From NCBI RefSeq assembly GCF_000621145.1, contig NZ_JHZB01000038.1, forward strand, positions 1 through 34,031: 34,031 nucleotides of DNA. The letters are read 5' to 3'. The notes under the pieces are model-generated. The model worked only from the letters and a program-made list of their open reading frames with translations, had not been told where the DNA came from and searched no databases. Made by a program: the position numbers and the translations under genes. The DNA is from Desulfobulbus elongatus DSM 2908. GTDB taxonomy: Bacteria > Desulfobacterota > Desulfobulbia > Desulfobulbales > Desulfobulbaceae. Positions 24,027 through 31,865 of this stretch are shown here, piece by piece (position 1 is the stretch's first letter; each line of letters starts with the position of its first letter).

Positions 24027-24509
24027 ATGTCGGCAACACTTATCTGGAGGATCACCGGCGGAGCGGACAACAACGACCCTTACGCCTCACTGGGAGGGGT
24101 CCGCAGCTCGAACATCGTCAGCGAAATAGCCCTCAACAATCTCTTTGACGACGTGTCACCGGCTGAGGCCAGTGCTGGTGACACCGAGTACCGAGCCATC
24201 GACCTCTATAACAGCGGGGATGCCCCGGCCACCGGCGTGGTGCTCTACAATAGTGCTGAAACTTCAAGCGCAGGCACCACGCTTGATTTTGGGATCGAGG
24301 CCAGCCCGATTGATTCCACCACTTCGATTGCCAATGAGAGCACGGCCCCGATTGGGGTATCGTTTTCGCATCCCACCAGTGACAGCAAGCTGTCTATTCC
24401 GAATATTGCCGCTGGATCGGGGGCAAGGGTGTGGGTGCGCAGAGTGGTGGATGCGGCTACGGCGAACACCAGCAACGACCAGGGAACTTTTACTATCGAG
24501 TATGCATAG
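24027..24509 (+). CDS. Phage structural-like protein, 160 aa, unknown
   Basis: The product starts MSATLIWRITGGADNNDPYASLGG. It is Ser/Thr/Ala-rich with beta-sandwich-like strands (YRAIDLYNSGDAPATGVVLY, SKLSIPNIAAGSGARVWVRR, NDQGTFTIEYA). Its pattern resembles Ig-like or jelly-roll virion proteins that follow fibre genes. GAGAGG lies before the ATG. A role in the virion tip or surface is inferred from neighbours. The family is not recognised. Confidence 0.7.
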   Translation: MSATLIWRITGGADNNDPYASLGGVRSSNIVSEIALNNLFDDVSPAEASAGDTEYRAIDLYNSGDAPATGVVLYNSAETSSAGTTLDFGIEASPIDSTTSIANESTAPIGVSFSHPTSDSKLSIPNIAAGSGARVWVRRVVDAATANTSNDQGTFTIEYA

Positions 24510-24529
24510 CGATCTCAGAGGACTGATCG

Positions 24530-24838
24530 ATGGATGCCAATAGTGTAGAAATTGATGAGGGGACCGCATCGACACATCATATCATGTCCCTAAACGAGGG
24601 CGGCGACATCATCGTGGACAGCGAATCAATCCGCTATCGGCTGGTGTCGGCAAAGGGGCAGGACATTATTCCCTGGACGGTCCTCCCGGCCGGCAATGCT
24701 GTCAAATTGTCTGGCGCGGTCAACACAATTGGGGAGCACGGACCTGTGCGTTTCCTGACGTTTGAGGTCACCCACAACGGGGGGGACACGATCACAAAGG
24801 AACTGAAGATCCGCATTGTGGATCTGAAAGGAATCTGA
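24530..24838 (+). CDS. Phage protein of unknown function, 102 aa
   Basis: The ATG lies 20 bases after the previous stop, with an AGAGGA site. The product is beta-rich (VEIDEGTASTHHIMSLNEGG, SESIRYRLVSAKGQDIIPWT, HNGGDTITKELKIRIVDLKG) and has no signal peptide. It is the last intact phage gene. The methylase remnant continues in the same frame directly after its TGA. Confidence 0.65.
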   Translation: MDANSVEIDEGTASTHHIMSLNEGGDIIVDSESIRYRLVSAKGQDIIPWTVLPAGNAVKLSGAVNTIGEHGPVRFLTFEVTHNGGDTITKELKIRIVDLKGI

Positions 24839-24844
24839 GGACGG

Positions 24845-25041
24845 GACAGGGGCATCGACGGTTATGAGCACAACTTCGTGGAGCAGGATTTTCACGACCT
24901 GGCCACGCTGCTTGCCGGTATCAACGGCAAATTCGTCATGTCCATCAATGATACCCCAGATGTCCGGAGATATTTGCGCGGTTCAAGATCGAGGAGGTTG
25001 AGCTGAAATACTCGATGAGCCCAAAGGAAGGTAGTCGATAG
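24845..25041 (+). pseudogene. C-terminal remnant of a D12-class DNA adenine methylase, frameshifted
   Basis: One frame reads YEHNFVEQDFHDLATLLAGI then NGKFVMSINDTPDVR. This is the region near the C-terminus of D12 (Dam-like) adenine methylases, where GKF.(L/M)S.ND.P..R is conserved. The similarity then jumps frame: with one base added after 24967 it continues E-I-F-A-R then FKIEEVELKYSMSPKEGSR, ending at TAG 25039. The N-terminal catalytic part with the AdoMet site and DPPY motif is missing. So this is a 5'-truncated gene with a 1-bp deletion. A modification gene at the right end is common in Mu-like phages. Confidence 0.78.
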
Positions 25042-25101
25042 CAAGTGCGTACCGAGCTTTTAATCGGTAATTAAAAAGCGAAAAAAGAGGCTGCAAACGC
25101 A

Positions 25102-25139
25102 GTTCCAAACCTCGCGCAAATTGGTTCCAAACCTCGCGC
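25102..25139. repeat. Two 16-bp direct repeats, 22 bp apart, near the phage right end
   Basis: GTTCCAAACCTCGCGC occurs at 25102-25117 and 25124-25139, exactly 22 bp start to start. MuA-type transposases bind arrays of about 22-bp sites at the phage ends. These repeats lie between the last phage gene remnant and the host tRNA, so they are good candidates for such sites. The match to transposase sites is inferred, since the left end and transposase are outside the window. Confidence 0.6.
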
Positions 25140-25148
25140 GAGTCTACA

Positions 25149-25165
25149 AAAGCGGTTTCAGAAAC
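25149..25165. mobile_element. Candidate right terminus of the Mu-like prophage
   Basis: The sequence AAAGCGGTTTCA ends at 25160. Read inward from there on the other strand it begins TGAAACCGC, resembling the Mu end, which begins TGAAGCGGC. The terminus would then follow the 5'-TG...CA-3' rule, with GAAAC (25161-25165) as the possible 5-bp target duplication. CA at 25147-25148 is an alternative end. Only the left end could settle this. Confidence 0.4.
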
Positions 25166-25310
25166 GCTGCCCAGACGTTCATGTCTCCTCTGCCGGTTAT
25201 AAGAACACCTCGAGGGAATCTTGAAATTTAGTTCAGTCCCCCCCCGGCAGCCTTCACCGGCCAAAAATATTGTCCCTCACAACATCGGCAAATGTGGGGA
25301 TGATGTGGGG

Positions 25311-25351
25311 GAAAAGAAAAAGCCACTTAGCAATTTTGTTGCTAAATGGCT
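25311..25351 (-). terminator. Rho-independent terminator of tRNA-Arg
   Basis: Arms 25321-25333 (AGCCACTTAGCAA) and 25339-25351 (TTGCTAAATGGCT) pair with one mismatch around a 5-base loop. On the - strand the stem is followed by TTTTCTTTTC. It lies directly downstream of the tRNA. Confidence 0.85.
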
Positions 25352-25359
25352 GTATTTAC

Positions 25360-25436
25360 TGGTGGACGAGGCGGGATTCGAACCCGCGACCTTTGGCTTC
25401 GGAGGCCAACACTCTATCCAGCTGAGCTACCCGTCC
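25360..25436 (-). tRNA. tRNA-Arg (anticodon CCG)
   Basis: On the - strand the 7-bp acceptor stem GGACGGG/CTCGTCC (one G-T pair), D arm, anticodon stem TTGGC/GCCAA with loop CTCCGAA, and T arm GCGGG-TTCGAAT-CCCGC all form. The 3' CCA is encoded. Anticodon CCG reads CGG (Arg). It has its own promoter and terminator. Mu-like phages do not use tRNA sites, so its closeness to the prophage end may be chance. Confidence 0.95.
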
Positions 25437-25760
25437 AAAAAAGAGACCGTATGATAAGCGAGTGGCAAATATACACTAATCGCTTAACGGTGCAAGGTTT
25501 TACGAAATCTCTCCTGTAATTATTTTCACCGCGCGGCACGTTCTCCGGGCACATCCGCATACCTATCGTTCCAGGTCGCGAATCAGTGCTGCAAAATCTC
25601 CTTGGTTCCTGGTCGCATTCAATGAGGCAGGAGTACGCCTATTGTCCTTTAACGAACATGGAGATGGTTGGGCGGAAATGCGATTGCGGACGGAGGAGCA
25701 TGACAGGCCGCGTATGGCGAGCGATGCAAAAATATATCGGGCAGATGATCGTGAGGATAC
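25437..25760. other. Intergenic region between tRNA-Arg and the rpsT promoter
   Basis: Apart from the tRNA promoter, no gene is supported. On + a frame is open from 25480 to TGA 25762 (about 94 codons) with a protein-like middle (SPWFLVAFNEAGVRLLSFNE). It has no good start or ribosome-binding site in its first half and could be a decayed gene. The overlapping ORFs on both strands are no better. Confidence 0.4.
25468..25495 (-). promoter_or_regulatory. Probable sigma-70 promoter of tRNA-Arg
   Basis: On the - strand TTGCAC and TATATT are separated by 16 bases. The predicted start is about 25 bases before the tRNA 5' end. The -10 is strong and the -35 is weak. Confidence 0.5.
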
Positions 25761-25789
25761 TTGACACCAGGTGGTATTTTCTGTATATA
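25761..25789 (+). promoter_or_regulatory. Strong sigma-70 promoter of rpsT
   Basis: TTGACA (25761-25766), a 17-base spacer, then TATATA (25784-25789): perfect -35, 5/6 -10 and ideal spacing. It lies 60 bases before the rpsT ATG. Confidence 0.85.
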
Positions 25790-25848
25790 GCAGAGCTTGC
25801 ATTTTAATCCTTCATCGTTGATGCTTTTATAAGGAGTTAGGAGTTTCC

Positions 25849-26121
25849 ATGGCCAATCATAAGTCAGCAGAGAAGAGAGATCGTCAATCGAAGATGCGCC
25901 GTTTACGGAACCGGATGAACAAGTCGGCAATGAAAACCGCCATCCGCCAGGTAGAAGAGGCTCTTGTCGCAGGTTCCGAAGAACAAGCCAAAGCCGCTCT
26001 GCAGGCTGCCATCCCGGTGATTTACAAAACTTCCACCAAGGGATCCATCCACAAGAAAACCGCAGCCCGCAAGGTTTCCCGGTTGAGCAAAAGGGTCAAT
26101 AAGATGCAACCCCTCGCTTAA
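25849..26121 (+). CDS. rpsT: 30S ribosomal protein S20, 90 aa
   Basis: The start MANHKSAEKRDRQSKMRRLR and the body (MNKSAMKTAIRQVEEAL, GSIHKKTAARKVSRLSKRVN) are unmistakable S20: short, very basic and helical, binding 16S rRNA in the small subunit body. Length is normal. AAGGAG lies upstream, along with a near-consensus promoter at 25761. The gene is monocistronic with a strong terminator. This is the first clear housekeeping gene after the prophage. Confidence 0.98.
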   Translation: MANHKSAEKRDRQSKMRRLRNRMNKSAMKTAIRQVEEALVAGSEEQAKAALQAAIPVIYKTSTKGSIHKKTAARKVSRLSKRVNKMQPLA

Positions 26122-26157
26122 GGTGAACTCGTTACTCCTTTGCAGTTGGTAGTGTTC

Positions 26158-26195
26158 AAGGCCATGGGTGCTATGTGCGTCCATGGCCTTTTTTG
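26158..26195 (+). terminator. Rho-independent terminator of rpsT
   Basis: AAGGCCATGG (26158-26167) and CCATGGCCTT (26181-26190) form a perfect 10-bp stem with a 13-base loop, followed by a T run. Confidence 0.93.
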
Positions 26196-26239
26196 TTGAA
26201 TTCGGGTATTGCCTTGTCTGCTGGTGGCGTTCTGAATGA
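26183..26239 (+). CDS. Possible trp leader peptide with tandem Trp codons, 18 aa
   Basis: ATG 26183 opens the 18-residue frame MAFFVEFGYCLVCWWRSE, with adjacent TGG codons at 26222-26227 and a stop at 26237-26239, 137 bases before trpE. Tandem Trp codons in a short leader are the hallmark of trp attenuation. Against it, the ATG lies in the 3' arm of the rpsT terminator, there is no clear ribosome-binding site, and no U-run attenuator follows. Downstream, CCGGAAC and GTTCCGG, and GGCCGG and CCGGCC, give overlapping alternative pairings. It may be chance. Confidence 0.3.
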   Translation: MAFFVEFGYCLVCWWRSE

Positions 26240-26376
26240 TCGGGTTGGCCGGAACCATCGCCAGAATCGCCTGACACATGCCGGCCGGTATCGTTCCGGT
26301 TGTTCGGGTCAAAGATGTCTGCATGCCGAATCAGAACAGGGTGATCTCCCGCCACCGAAGTCATAGGTTGTGCTCC

Positions 26377-27864
<1,488 letters not shown>

Positions 27865-27867
27865 GCC

Positions 27868-28485
27868 GTGATCGTCATCATCGATAACTACGATTCCTTC
27901 ACCTACAACATCGTGCAGACGCTGGCCACCGCCCCGCCCGGGGCGCCGTCAGGATGGCGGCCGCCGGAAATGAGGGTGTTCCGCAACGATGCCATAACCA
28001 TCGACGAGATCGAAGCGCTCAAGCCGGAGCGGCTGCTCATCTCCCCCGGCCCCTGCACCCCCAAGGAGGCCGGCATCTCCATGGCCTCGATTCTCCATTT
28101 CGCCGGCCGCATCCCGGTTTTGGGGGTCTGCCTGGGGCATCAGTCGATCGGCGAGGTGTTCGGCGGCAAGGTGATCCGCGCCTCCCGGCTGATGCACGGC
28201 AAGACCAGCCCGATCCACCACGACGGCCGCGGCGTGTTCACCGGGCTGCCGGTTCCCTTCGACGGCATGCGCTATCACTCCCTGGTGGTGGAGGAACCGC
28301 TGCCGGATTGCCTGGAGGCCACCGCCCATACCGATCAGGGCGAACTGATGGGCCTCAGGCATAAAACCCTGCTGATCGAGGGTGTCCAGTTCCATCCCGA
28401 ATCGATCATGACCGGGCCGGGCAGCGTGCTGCTGCACAACTTCCTTCGGCCGGATTACGGGCAGCTGCTCCGCGGCCCGGTGTGA
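27868..28485 (+). CDS. trpG: Anthranilate synthase component II (glutamine amidotransferase), 205 aa
   Basis: This is a class I amidotransferase that supplies ammonia to TrpE. The start [16 protein letters not shown] is classic. The nucleophile is in [11 protein letters not shown], and His and Glu are in [13 protein letters not shown]. The oxyanion motif [12 protein letters not shown] and [12 protein letters not shown] are also present. An unusual Pro/Gly/Ala-rich insert ([15 protein letters not shown]) lies after the first helix. The start is GTG 27868, three bases after trpE. The stop overlaps an in-frame GTG of trpD, but trpD probably starts later. Confidence 0.95.
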   Translation: MIVIIDNYDSFTYNIVQTLATAPPGAPSGWRPPEMRVFRNDAITIDEIEALKPERLLISPGPCTPKEAGISMASILHFAGRIPVLGVCLGHQSIGEVFGGKVIRASRLMHGKTSPIHHDGRGVFTGLPVPFDGMRYHSLVVEEPLPDCLEATAHTDQGELMGLRHKTLLIEGVQFHPESIMTGPGSVLLHNFLRPDYGQLLRGPV

Positions 28486-28511
28486 TTTTCCGTGCGACAA
28501 AGAGAAGAGTC

Positions 28512-29540
28512 ATGATTCGTGAGGCGATTGCCAAGGTGGTGGCCCTGCACCACTTGAGCGAAGGGGAGATGATCGGGGTGATGCAGGAGATTATGAGCGG
28601 TGAGGCCTCCACCGCCCAGATCGGCTCTTTTATCACCGCGCTGCGCATGAAGGGCGAAACCATCGACGAGATCGTCGGCGCGGTCAAGGTCATGCGGGAC
28701 AAGGCGACCTTCATTGACACCGGCATCGATACCAAGGGCGGCGAGGTCCTGATGGACATCGTCGGCACCGGCGGCGACGGTTCCGGCAGTTTCAACGTCT
28801 CGACTACCACCAGTTTCGTCGTGGCCGCGGCCGGCGTGCCGGTGGCCAAGCACGGCAACCGGGCCGTCTCCTCCCACTGCGGCAGCGCCGACGTTCTCGA
28901 GGCCCTCGGGGTCGACCTGAGCATGCCGCCGGAAAAGGTGGCGGCCTGCGTGCGCGAGGTGGGCATCGGTTTTCTGTTCGCCCCCATGCTGCACGGCGCC
29001 ATGAAATACGCCATCGGTCCCCGGCGCGAAATCGGCATCCGCACTCTGTTCAACATTCTCGGGCCGATGACCAATCCGGCCGGCGCCAATGTGCAGCTCA
29101 CCGGCGTCTTCTCCCGCGAACTGACCACGGTTCTCGCCGAGGTGTTGGTGCGGCTGGGCATGAAACGGGCGGTGATCGTTTGGGGCGAGGGCAACCTGGA
29201 CGAGATGACCGTCACCGGCGCCACCCACCTTGCCGATGGCTATCAAGGCTCCGTGACCACCTCGATTCTGACGCCCGAGGAGGTAGGGCTGCGGAGCGCC
29301 GATATGGCCGCCATCCGCGGCGGCCGGACCGCGGCAGAATCGGCGGAGCAGGTGCGGGCCGTTTTGGGCGGCGAGATCGGGGCCAAGCTGGACATGGTTT
29401 TGCTCAACGCTGGCACCGCCCTGATGGCCGCCGGCAAGGCCGGGACCATCGTGGATGGCATCGCCCTGGCCAGGGAGATCATCCATTCCGGGGCTGCGTC
29501 GGCCAAACTGGAAGAACTGGTCCGCTTCAGCAGAGCATGA
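28512..29540 (+). CDS. trpD: Anthranilate phosphoribosyltransferase, 342 aa
   Basis: It joins anthranilate to PRPP. It shows the helical N-terminal domain ([38 protein letters not shown]), the PRPP loop [11 protein letters not shown] (85-95), then [21 protein letters not shown] and [17 protein letters not shown] 28512 has AGAGAAGAG upstream and matches the family's start. GTG 28482, overlapping the trpG stop, would add ten residues. It is not fused to trpG here. Confidence 0.96.
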   Translation: MIREAIAKVVALHHLSEGEMIGVMQEIMSGEASTAQIGSFITALRMKGETIDEIVGAVKVMRDKATFIDTGIDTKGGEVLMDIVGTGGDGSGSFNVSTTTSFVVAAAGVPVAKHGNRAVSSHCGSADVLEALGVDLSMPPEKVAACVREVGIGFLFAPMLHGAMKYAIGPRREIGIRTLFNILGPMTNPAGANVQLTGVFSRELTTVLAEVLVRLGMKRAVIVWGEGNLDEMTVTGATHLADGYQGSVTTSILTPEEVGLRSADMAAIRGGRTAAESAEQVRAVLGGEIGAKLDMVLLNAGTALMAAGKAGTIVDGIALAREIIHSGAASAKLEELVRFSRA

Positions 29541-29559
29541 GTTTCAGCGGGATACGAAG

Positions 29560-30324
29560 ATGATCCTCGATACCATTGTCGCGAGAAAATACGAGGAGGT
29601 GGCGGAACTGAAAGGACGCGGCCTGCCGGTGATGGACCGGCCGGTGCCGCTGCCGCGCGGTTTCATCCGGGCCCTGGTCGACGCGCCGGGCGTGGCCGTC
29701 ATCGCCGAGGCCAAGAAAGCCTCGCCCTCGAAGGGCGTCATCCAGCCCGATTTCGATCCGGTGCGCATTGCCCGCAACTACCAGGCCGGCGGGGCCCAGT
29801 GCCTCTCGGTGCTCACCGATGTGGACTTCTTCCAGGGATCGCTCGCCTACATTCCCCAGGTGCGCGGGGCGGTCGAATTGCCGGTGCTGCGCAAGGACTT
29901 CATCATCGATCCTCTCCAGATCGATGAGGCCCATGCGGTCGGCGCCGACGCCATTCTCTTGATCGTCGCCATCCTGGACCGCGAGCAACTGCGGGATTTC
30001 CGCCTGCAGGCCGAATCCCTGGGGATGGACGTGCTGGTCGAGGTGCACGACGAGCGGGAACTGGAGGACGCGTTGACCGCCGGAAGCCGGCTGATCGGGA
30101 TCAACAACCGCAATCTCAACGATTTTTCGGTGAGCCTGGAGACAACCTTCCGCCTCTTGCCCAAAATTCCGCGGGAGATTCCGGTGGTCAGCGAATCGGG
30201 GATTGCCACGGCCGCGGACATGCAGCGGCTCAAGGTGGCCGGGGTCAAGGCGGCCCTGATCGGCGAAAGTTTGATGCGGGCCGGTCGGCAGGATCAACTG
30301 CTGCGGGAATTTCTTGGAAAATGA
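29560..30324 (+). CDS. trpC: Indole-3-glycerol phosphate synthase, 254 aa
   Basis: This TIM-barrel enzyme closes the indole ring. It opens ILDTIVARKYEEVAELKGR. Seen are VIAEAKKASPSKG (catalytic Lys region), LSVLTDVDFFQGSLAYI, PVLRKDFIIDPLQIDEA, DVLVEVHDERELEDAL, IGINNRNLNDFSV and VVSESGIAT, all expected motifs. ATG 29560 is used. The frame stays open upstream into trpD, but the extra part is not family-like. It is monofunctional and overlaps trpF by ATGA. Confidence 0.96.
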   Translation: MILDTIVARKYEEVAELKGRGLPVMDRPVPLPRGFIRALVDAPGVAVIAEAKKASPSKGVIQPDFDPVRIARNYQAGGAQCLSVLTDVDFFQGSLAYIPQVRGAVELPVLRKDFIIDPLQIDEAHAVGADAILLIVAILDREQLRDFRLQAESLGMDVLVEVHDERELEDALTAGSRLIGINNRNLNDFSVSLETTFRLLPKIPREIPVVSESGIATAADMQRLKVAGVKAALIGESLMRAGRQDQLLREFLGK

Positions 30325-30995
30325 ACGCGCCCCACCGGGTCCGGATCAAGATCTGCGGCATGACCCGCCTAGCGGACGCGCTGTGCGCGGTCGAGGCCGG
30401 CGTTGACGGGCTGGGGTTCATCTTTGCCGCGAAAAGTCCCCGAGCCATTACGCCCGAAGCGGCCAGGGCGATCATCGCCGAGTTGCCGCCCCTGGTTGAC
30501 GCCGTCGGGGTTTTCGTCGATGAGGAGCCGGATCGGATTGCGGCCATCGTCCGGGAATGCGGCATCAACCTCATTCAACTGCACGGCGCGGAATCGCCGG
30601 CCTCCTGCCGGGAACTGGCAGCCCTGACCGCACCCTGCAAGCTGCTCAAGGCCATCCGGGTCGGCGAGCAAACCACAGCCGCCGAGGTGGCTTCCTACCA
30701 TGAAGTCGTCCACGGCTATCTTCTCGATACCTATCAGAAAAATGTGGTCGGCGGCACCGGCTGCACCTTTGACTGGAGCCTGATCGGTCGGCTCGCTCCC
30801 GCCCGCCCGTTTCTGCTGGCCGGCGGCCTTGATGCCGACAACGTCGGCGCGGCCCTGGCGCAGGTCAATCCTTACGGCGTGGACGCCAACTCCGGTCTGG
30901 AGGATGCGCCCGGCCGCAAGAACCACGAGCACATCCGCCGCTTCGTCGCCACGGTCCGCGCCTTTGAGGCCGACCGCCTAACGCGCCAGCAGTAA
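30321..30995 (+). CDS. trpF: Phosphoribosylanthranilate isomerase, 224 aa
   Basis: This TIM-barrel Amadori isomerase acts between TrpD and TrpC. Motifs: RIKICGMTRLADAL with the catalytic Cys, LGFIFAAKSPRAIT, VGVFVDEEPDRI, IQLHGAESP, YLLDTYQKNVVGGTG, FLLAGGLDADNV and YGVDANSGLEDAPGRKNHE. The usual VDVSSGVE is VDANSGLE here. It is the last gene of the cluster. trpB and trpA do not follow. Its last 18 bp overlap the convergent rlpA end, with no terminator between. Confidence 0.95.
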   Translation: MNAPHRVRIKICGMTRLADALCAVEAGVDGLGFIFAAKSPRAITPEAARAIIAELPPLVDAVGVFVDEEPDRIAAIVRECGINLIQLHGAESPASCRELAALTAPCKLLKAIRVGEQTTAAEVASYHEVVHGYLLDTYQKNVVGGTGCTFDWSLIGRLAPARPFLLAGGLDADNVGAALAQVNPYGVDANSGLEDAPGRKNHEHIRRFVATVRAFEADRLTRQQ

Positions 30996-31865
30996 GGCGT
31001 AGCGGAACCCTTCCGCTTCCAGTTGCTTCTCATACACCTTAGCCTTGGCCAGCGAAGTGCTGGCAAAGATCATCACCCGGTAGAGGTTCATGCCCGCGGC
31101 GGGATATTGCTGAATAATGACGTTGCGGCCCCGTTTGGCAAAGGCCCTGGCCAGGGTGCGGGCATTTTCGACCTTGATGAAGGCCCCCACCTGCACGTAA
31201 AAATTTCCCTTGTCGAAATCCGGAAGCGGCGGCGGTTTGGGCGGTGGCGGCTTCGCAGCGGCGACTTCGGCCGGTGGTTTCGCGATGGCCACTTCAGCTG
31301 GCGATTTGCCCGGTGCGGCGGCGATCAGCTCTCTCTCCTCCAATTGCTGCTGCGCGCCCATGGCCACGATTTCCACCCTGGCGGTTCCCTTGGCGACGAT
31401 GCCGAGTTCTTTGGCCTTGGTATAGGTCAGGTCAATGATCCGCTCCTGGACGAAAGGGCCGCGGTCGTTGATCCGCACCACCGTCGAGCGGCCATTCTCC
31501 ATGTTTTTCACCAGCAGGATGGTGTCCATGGGTAGGGTCTTGTGGGCCGCGGTATCGCTGTACATATTGTAGATTTCGCCGTTGGCCGTCTTCCTGCCGT
31601 GGAACGGCTCGCCGTACCACGAGGCGATGCCCTGTTCGTTGTAACCGGCGGCCGAAGGGATGGGATAATAGGTGATACCGTTGATCACGTAAGGTCGCTG
31701 GGTCGCCGACGTTCTCGTTCTCTTTTTGCCCGGTGTGGTGGAAGGTCCGCCTTCCAGGGGTTTCGGAGCCTTGGAGGCGCAGCCGAAAGCGAAGCTCAGC
31801 AGCAGGATGAGCAAGAGAATATGCAGCGGGCGAAGGAAACGGGGAAAAACGGCGGTCGGGGTCAT
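30978..31865 (-). CDS. rlpA: Septal ring lytic transglycosylase RlpA-like lipoprotein with SPOR domain, 295 aa
   Basis: The signal peptide ends in a lipobox with Cys 29 (LSFAFGC). The double-psi beta-barrel of RlpA follows (about 78-156) with GIASWYGEPFHGRKTANGE, AHKTLPMDT, VVRINDRGPF and RIIDLTYTKAKELG. A Pro/Ala/Lys linker with KPPAEVA-like repeats leads to a SPOR domain (about 222-295, NFYVQVGAFIKVENARTLAR), which binds glycan stripped of stem peptides. It probably acts on peptidoglycan at division sites from the outer membrane. The ATG overlaps the cytochrome stop (ATGA) with GAGGAG upstream, so it is the second gene of a two-gene operon. Its 3' end overlaps trpF. Confidence 0.93.
   Translation of the reverse strand: MTPTAVFPRFLRPLHILLLILLLSFAFGCASKAPKPLEGGPSTTPGKKRTRTSATQRPYVINGITYYPIPSAAGYNEQGIASWYGEPFHGRKTANGEIYNMYSDTAAHKTLPMDTILLVKNMENGRSTVVRINDRGPFVQERIIDLTYTKAKELGIVAKGTARVEIVAMGAQQQLEERELIAAAPGKSPAEVAIAKPPAEVAAAKPPPPKPPPLPDFDKGNFYVQVGAFIKVENARTLARAFAKRGRNVIIQQYPAAGMNLYRVMIFASTSLAKAKVYEKQLEAEGFRYALLLAR

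Larger units (their letters stand above)
25042..25359. other. Non-coding junction: prophage right end to host tRNA
   Basis: About 320 bp without a supported gene. The first part is AT-rich, then come the two 16-bp direct repeats and the proposed phage terminus (listed separately). From 25161 to 25310 I see C- and G-runs and a host-like sequence without convincing coding pattern. The last part holds the tRNA-Arg terminator. Confidence 0.6.

Noticed and set aside
25360-25436. tRNA-Arg as the phage attachment site
   Set aside because: The phage is of the transposing Mu type, no integrase gene is seen, and the proposed terminus lies 200 bp away. I saw no second copy of the tRNA 3' end in the window.
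25221-25454. ORF of 77 aa ending VDEAGFEPATFGFGGQ
   Set aside because: It reads through the antisense of tRNA-Arg, a well-known source of false proteins. The tRNA and its terminator explain the sequence.
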